DNA from: a virus
Length of the DNA stretch: 60,868 nucleotides
Strand: one strand, 5' to 3'
Virus record (IMG/VR): IMGVR_UViG_3300037584_005633
Location: 1-60,868 of that record
The notes beneath the pieces were generated by a model. The model ran no database searches. It was not told the origin of the DNA and saw nothing but the letters and a program-made list of their open reading frames with translations. The position numbers and the translations under genes are program-made. Below, one piece after another: positions 59,216-60,868 of the stretch. The first letter of the stretch is position 1. Every line of letters begins with the position of its first letter.

Positions 59216-59235
59216 GTGGCTCCTACGGGAGCCAC
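59216..59235 (+). terminator. UACG-tetraloop hairpin
   Basis: GTGGCTCC (59216-59223), TACG, GGAGCCAC (59228-59235): perfect 8-bp stem with a UNCG-type loop, between two virion genes. No U-tract; likely an mRNA stabiliser or processing element. Confidence 0.6.
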
Positions 59236-59250
59236 GTACTAGGAGAACAC

Positions 59251-59571
59251 ATGAGTTTTAAAAGTGATATACAAGCCACAAGATCTACTGCTGCGGCAGG
59301 AGCTACAGCTATTATTGAGCAACCTGTAAGACTAAGAGGAATTATAGTTGCATCAGATGGCACAGGAGCTGGAACTTTGGAACTTACAACTACATCAAAC
59401 TCTGGAACAACTTTGTTTCAAGCAGATGTACCATCTGGAGATGTTATTAATTTTAATTTTCCTGAAGATGGAATTCTTTTTCCAAAAGGACTTTTTTGTA
59501 AAACCAAAACTAAAGTGACTGCTTATACTTTGCTTACAGATAAATATTCAGGACCTGGATTAACAACGTAG
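59251..59571 (+). CDS. Small beta-rich virion protein (106 aa)
   Basis: AGGAGAACAC before ATG. Beta pattern IEQPVRLRGIIVASDGTGAG, style similar to 9068-9433. Likely decoration or fibre-associated. Confidence 0.62.
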   Translation: MSFKSDIQATRSTAAAGATAIIEQPVRLRGIIVASDGTGAGTLELTTTSNSGTTLFQADVPSGDVINFNFPEDGILFPKGLFCKTKTKVTAYTLLTDKYSGPGLTT

Positions 59572-59578
59572 GTTTTAA

Positions 59579-59899
59579 ATGGATTACTATGCTGACTTAG
59601 GTATAGAGATTGATGGTTTCGCTAAGGGCGGTATGCCTGCAAAGAATAAACGAAACTTTAGATCCACAAAATCAGGTGCAGGTATGACCGCTGCAGGAGT
59701 TCGTGCGTATAGACGAATGAATCCTGGTTCTAAACTTAAGACAGCAGTAACAGGTAAAGTTAAAAAAGGTTCAAAAGCTGCAAAAAGAAGAGCTTCTTAT
59801 TGTAGAAGATCAAAAGGACAAATGAAAATGCACAATATAAATTGTAGCAAAACTCCAGAGAAAAGAATTTGCGCTGCAAGAAGAAGATGGAAATGTTAG
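59579..59899 (+). CDS. DUF6321-like basic Cys protein (106 aa)
   Basis: Contains GAGMTAAGVRAYRRMNPGSK, then KAAKRRASYCRRSKGQMKMH and ICAARRRWKC, a layout typical of small basic phage proteins of the DUF6321 type. Probably DNA-binding and packaged. A short N-terminal DYYADLGIEIDGFAKGG region resembles other virion proteins here. Confidence 0.78.
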   Translation: MDYYADLGIEIDGFAKGGMPAKNKRNFRSTKSGAGMTAAGVRAYRRMNPGSKLKTAVTGKVKKGSKAAKRRASYCRRSKGQMKMHNINCSKTPEKRICAARRRWKC

Positions 59900-60030
59900 A
59901 ATTTTTAAAAAAAATACTTGGAATTAATAAATTAGAATATAAAATTAGATTGTTAGAAAGAAAAGAATATTGGAGGACAAAATATAAACATGGCATATCT
60001 GAACGCAAACTTACCTCCAATATACTGTAA
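59893..60030 (+). CDS. Small basic helical protein (45 aa)
   Basis: ATG 59893 overlaps the previous stop and the end overlaps 59990-60703 by 41 bases. LEFLKKILGINKLEYKIRLL is an amphipathic helix. Its sequence contains the ribosome site TGGAGG of the next gene. Moderate support. Confidence 0.5.
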   Translation: MLEFLKKILGINKLEYKIRLLERKEYWRTKYKHGISERKLTSNIL

Positions 60031-60703
60031 AGTTAGAAAGGAGTATCTTTATGATTTACAAAAACATCATGGCGAAAGTGAAGACTGTGTTGTCTTCGGT
60101 CTTACATCCATATCAGGACGTGCGATCTTATTTAATATCATGCTTCCAAACGGTGCATGCTTTTGGCGTTTACCTATATCAGCATTTTTTCAAAAAAATT
60201 TTGATAGATCCAATGTGCCAGATATGCAAACGAATGAATTGGAATTGTGGAATAGTTTTAGTTATTGGCCTGCTATTACTTGTTTTGATTGGCTGGATGG
60301 TGTGAACGGAAAATTTTTAGGTTTAGATAAAAAATTTTATCATGGAAAATATTTATTTACAATTGATTGGGCTCATCCAGACGTCAACATCTTGGATACT
60401 GAACATTCTGAAATACCTCAAGAACATAAGTGTGCGCATATATTGGCTCTTAATAACGGGAATTATGCAGCTCAGCCTAATAATCGTATTTTGTGGCACA
60501 TTAATAGTTATACTACTGATAACAGCTGGCCAGACTACAAAGTTCAAAACACATATTGGGACGCAGAGGATAATGACATGGTTACAGAAGATTCGGACAA
60601 AATGTTTTATGAAATGGAAAAAAAAGAACAAACCTTAAGTGAAATGTTAGAAGAAGGTTTTAAAAAAGAACAAGAAAGAGATGAGGATCAAACTTACGAA
60701 TGA
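59990..60703 (+). CDS. Conserved marine-phage hypothetical protein (237 aa)
   Basis: TTGGAGGACAAAATATAAAC precedes ATG. Starts AYLNANLPPIYCKVRKEYLY, with HHGESEDCVVFGLTSISGRA and WRLPISAFFQ, signature blocks of a widely conserved uncharacterised protein in aquatic phages. Acidic coiled C-terminus. Lies before the lysis genes, but function unknown. Confidence 0.72.
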   Translation: MAYLNANLPPIYCKVRKEYLYDLQKHHGESEDCVVFGLTSISGRAILFNIMLPNGACFWRLPISAFFQKNFDRSNVPDMQTNELELWNSFSYWPAITCFDWLDGVNGKFLGLDKKFYHGKYLFTIDWAHPDVNILDTEHSEIPQEHKCAHILALNNGNYAAQPNNRILWHINSYTTDNSWPDYKVQNTYWDAEDNDMVTEDSDKMFYEMEKKEQTLSEMLEEGFKKEQERDEDQTYE

Positions 60704-60868
60704 CCAATAAACCACTCAACATCGGAGAAGAGGCACGTGTACAGATGCCGATGAAAACGGTTGCTAGCCTGATCGTGCTCGTCGCAATGGGTGTGTTCGC
60801 TTATACGGAGCTGACGGCGAGGTTGGTATCGTTAGAGACATCACGTGAATTATTTCAAAATGATTTGC
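60700..60868 (+). CDS. Membrane-anchored coiled-coil protein, N-terminal part (continues at base 1)
   Basis: ATG 60700 overlaps the previous stop. Encodes TNKPLNIGEEARVQMPMKTV and a membrane span (ASLIVLVAMGVFAYTEL), then runs off the window. It joins the ORF at 12-308 through the 93-base repeat. Confidence 0.75.
   Translation, partial: MTNKPLNIGEEARVQMPMKTVASLIVLVAMGVFAYTELTARLVSLETSRELFQNDL
60776..60868. repeat. Terminal direct repeat (right copy)
   Basis: Identical to bases 1-93; see the left copy. Confidence 0.95.

Noticed and set aside
1-60868. Prophage or host chromosome segment
   Set aside because: No integrase, attachment sites, repressor or bacterial housekeeping genes; the sequence closes on itself.

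Overview
This window is a complete, AT-rich, tailed-phage genome. The first 93 bases (1-93) are repeated exactly at 60776-60868, so the contig closes into a circle of 60,775 bp and one gene crosses the junction. No integrase, excisionase, tRNA or lysogeny repressor is visible, which suggests a lytic phage. A P22-like portal, two gp4/gp11-like adaptors, a gp10/gp12-like tail-hub propeller, two very large internal (ejection-type) proteins and the absence of tape-measure, sheath or major tail tube genes indicate a short-tailed (podovirus-like) particle. Low GC, a GroES-like co-chaperonin, DUF3310, Leu762-type PolA and several families common in marine phages point to an aquatic alphaproteobacterial host, possibly SAR11-like. 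The host assignment is inference.

Layout: 0-1.3 kb lysis-type genes (membrane-anchored coiled-coil protein, M15 peptidase). 1.3-3.4 kb four consecutive 2-oxoglutarate/Fe(II) oxygenase-like genes (cassette A). 3.4-4.7 kb small basic proteins. 4.7-10.8 kb adaptors and tail/fibre proteins, including a fibre with a cupredoxin-like N-terminus and a Gly-rich fibre. 10.8-13.8 kb a second oxygenase cassette (B). 13.8-18.7 kb tail hub, a further dioxygenase/cupin-like gene, small proteins and two glycosyltransferases. 18.8-26.4 kb internal virion proteins. 26.4-37.5 kb replication and DNA metabolism: RecB-like exonuclease, SNF2 helicase (minus strand), SSB-like protein, AEP primase, UvrD helicase, C5-cytosine methyltransferase with a second conserved-looking reading frame overprinted on it, PAPS-reductase-like protein, DUF3310 and DNA polymerase A. 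37.5-45.6 kb many tiny early genes, several missed by length cut-offs, with small terminase, an iteron/palindrome region and unusual GC-rich repeat-bearing segments. 45.8-60.8 kb large terminase, portal, capsid assembly, major capsid and head/tail structural genes.

Nearly everything is on the plus strand with ATGA/TAATG-type overlaps, so it is translated as long coupled operons. The minus strand carries the SNF2 helicase and a block of two or three small genes at 38.0-38.6 kb. Early-type promoters at 28.6, 38.65 and 44.95 kb share a -10/start element close to TATATWNATGGGATA. A strong intrinsic terminator follows the capsid gene.

Most noteworthy: (i) two paralogous oxygenase cassettes (eight genes, plus one cupin-like gene) around the tail genes, with two glycosyltransferases downstream, which could form a virion protein or glycan modification pathway; (ii) dual-frame coding in the DNA methyltransferase gene; (iii) a set of 26-38 residue membrane miniproteins, two with a TM-FPK-TM hairpin design; (iv) GC-rich repeat islands between the small and large terminase genes.
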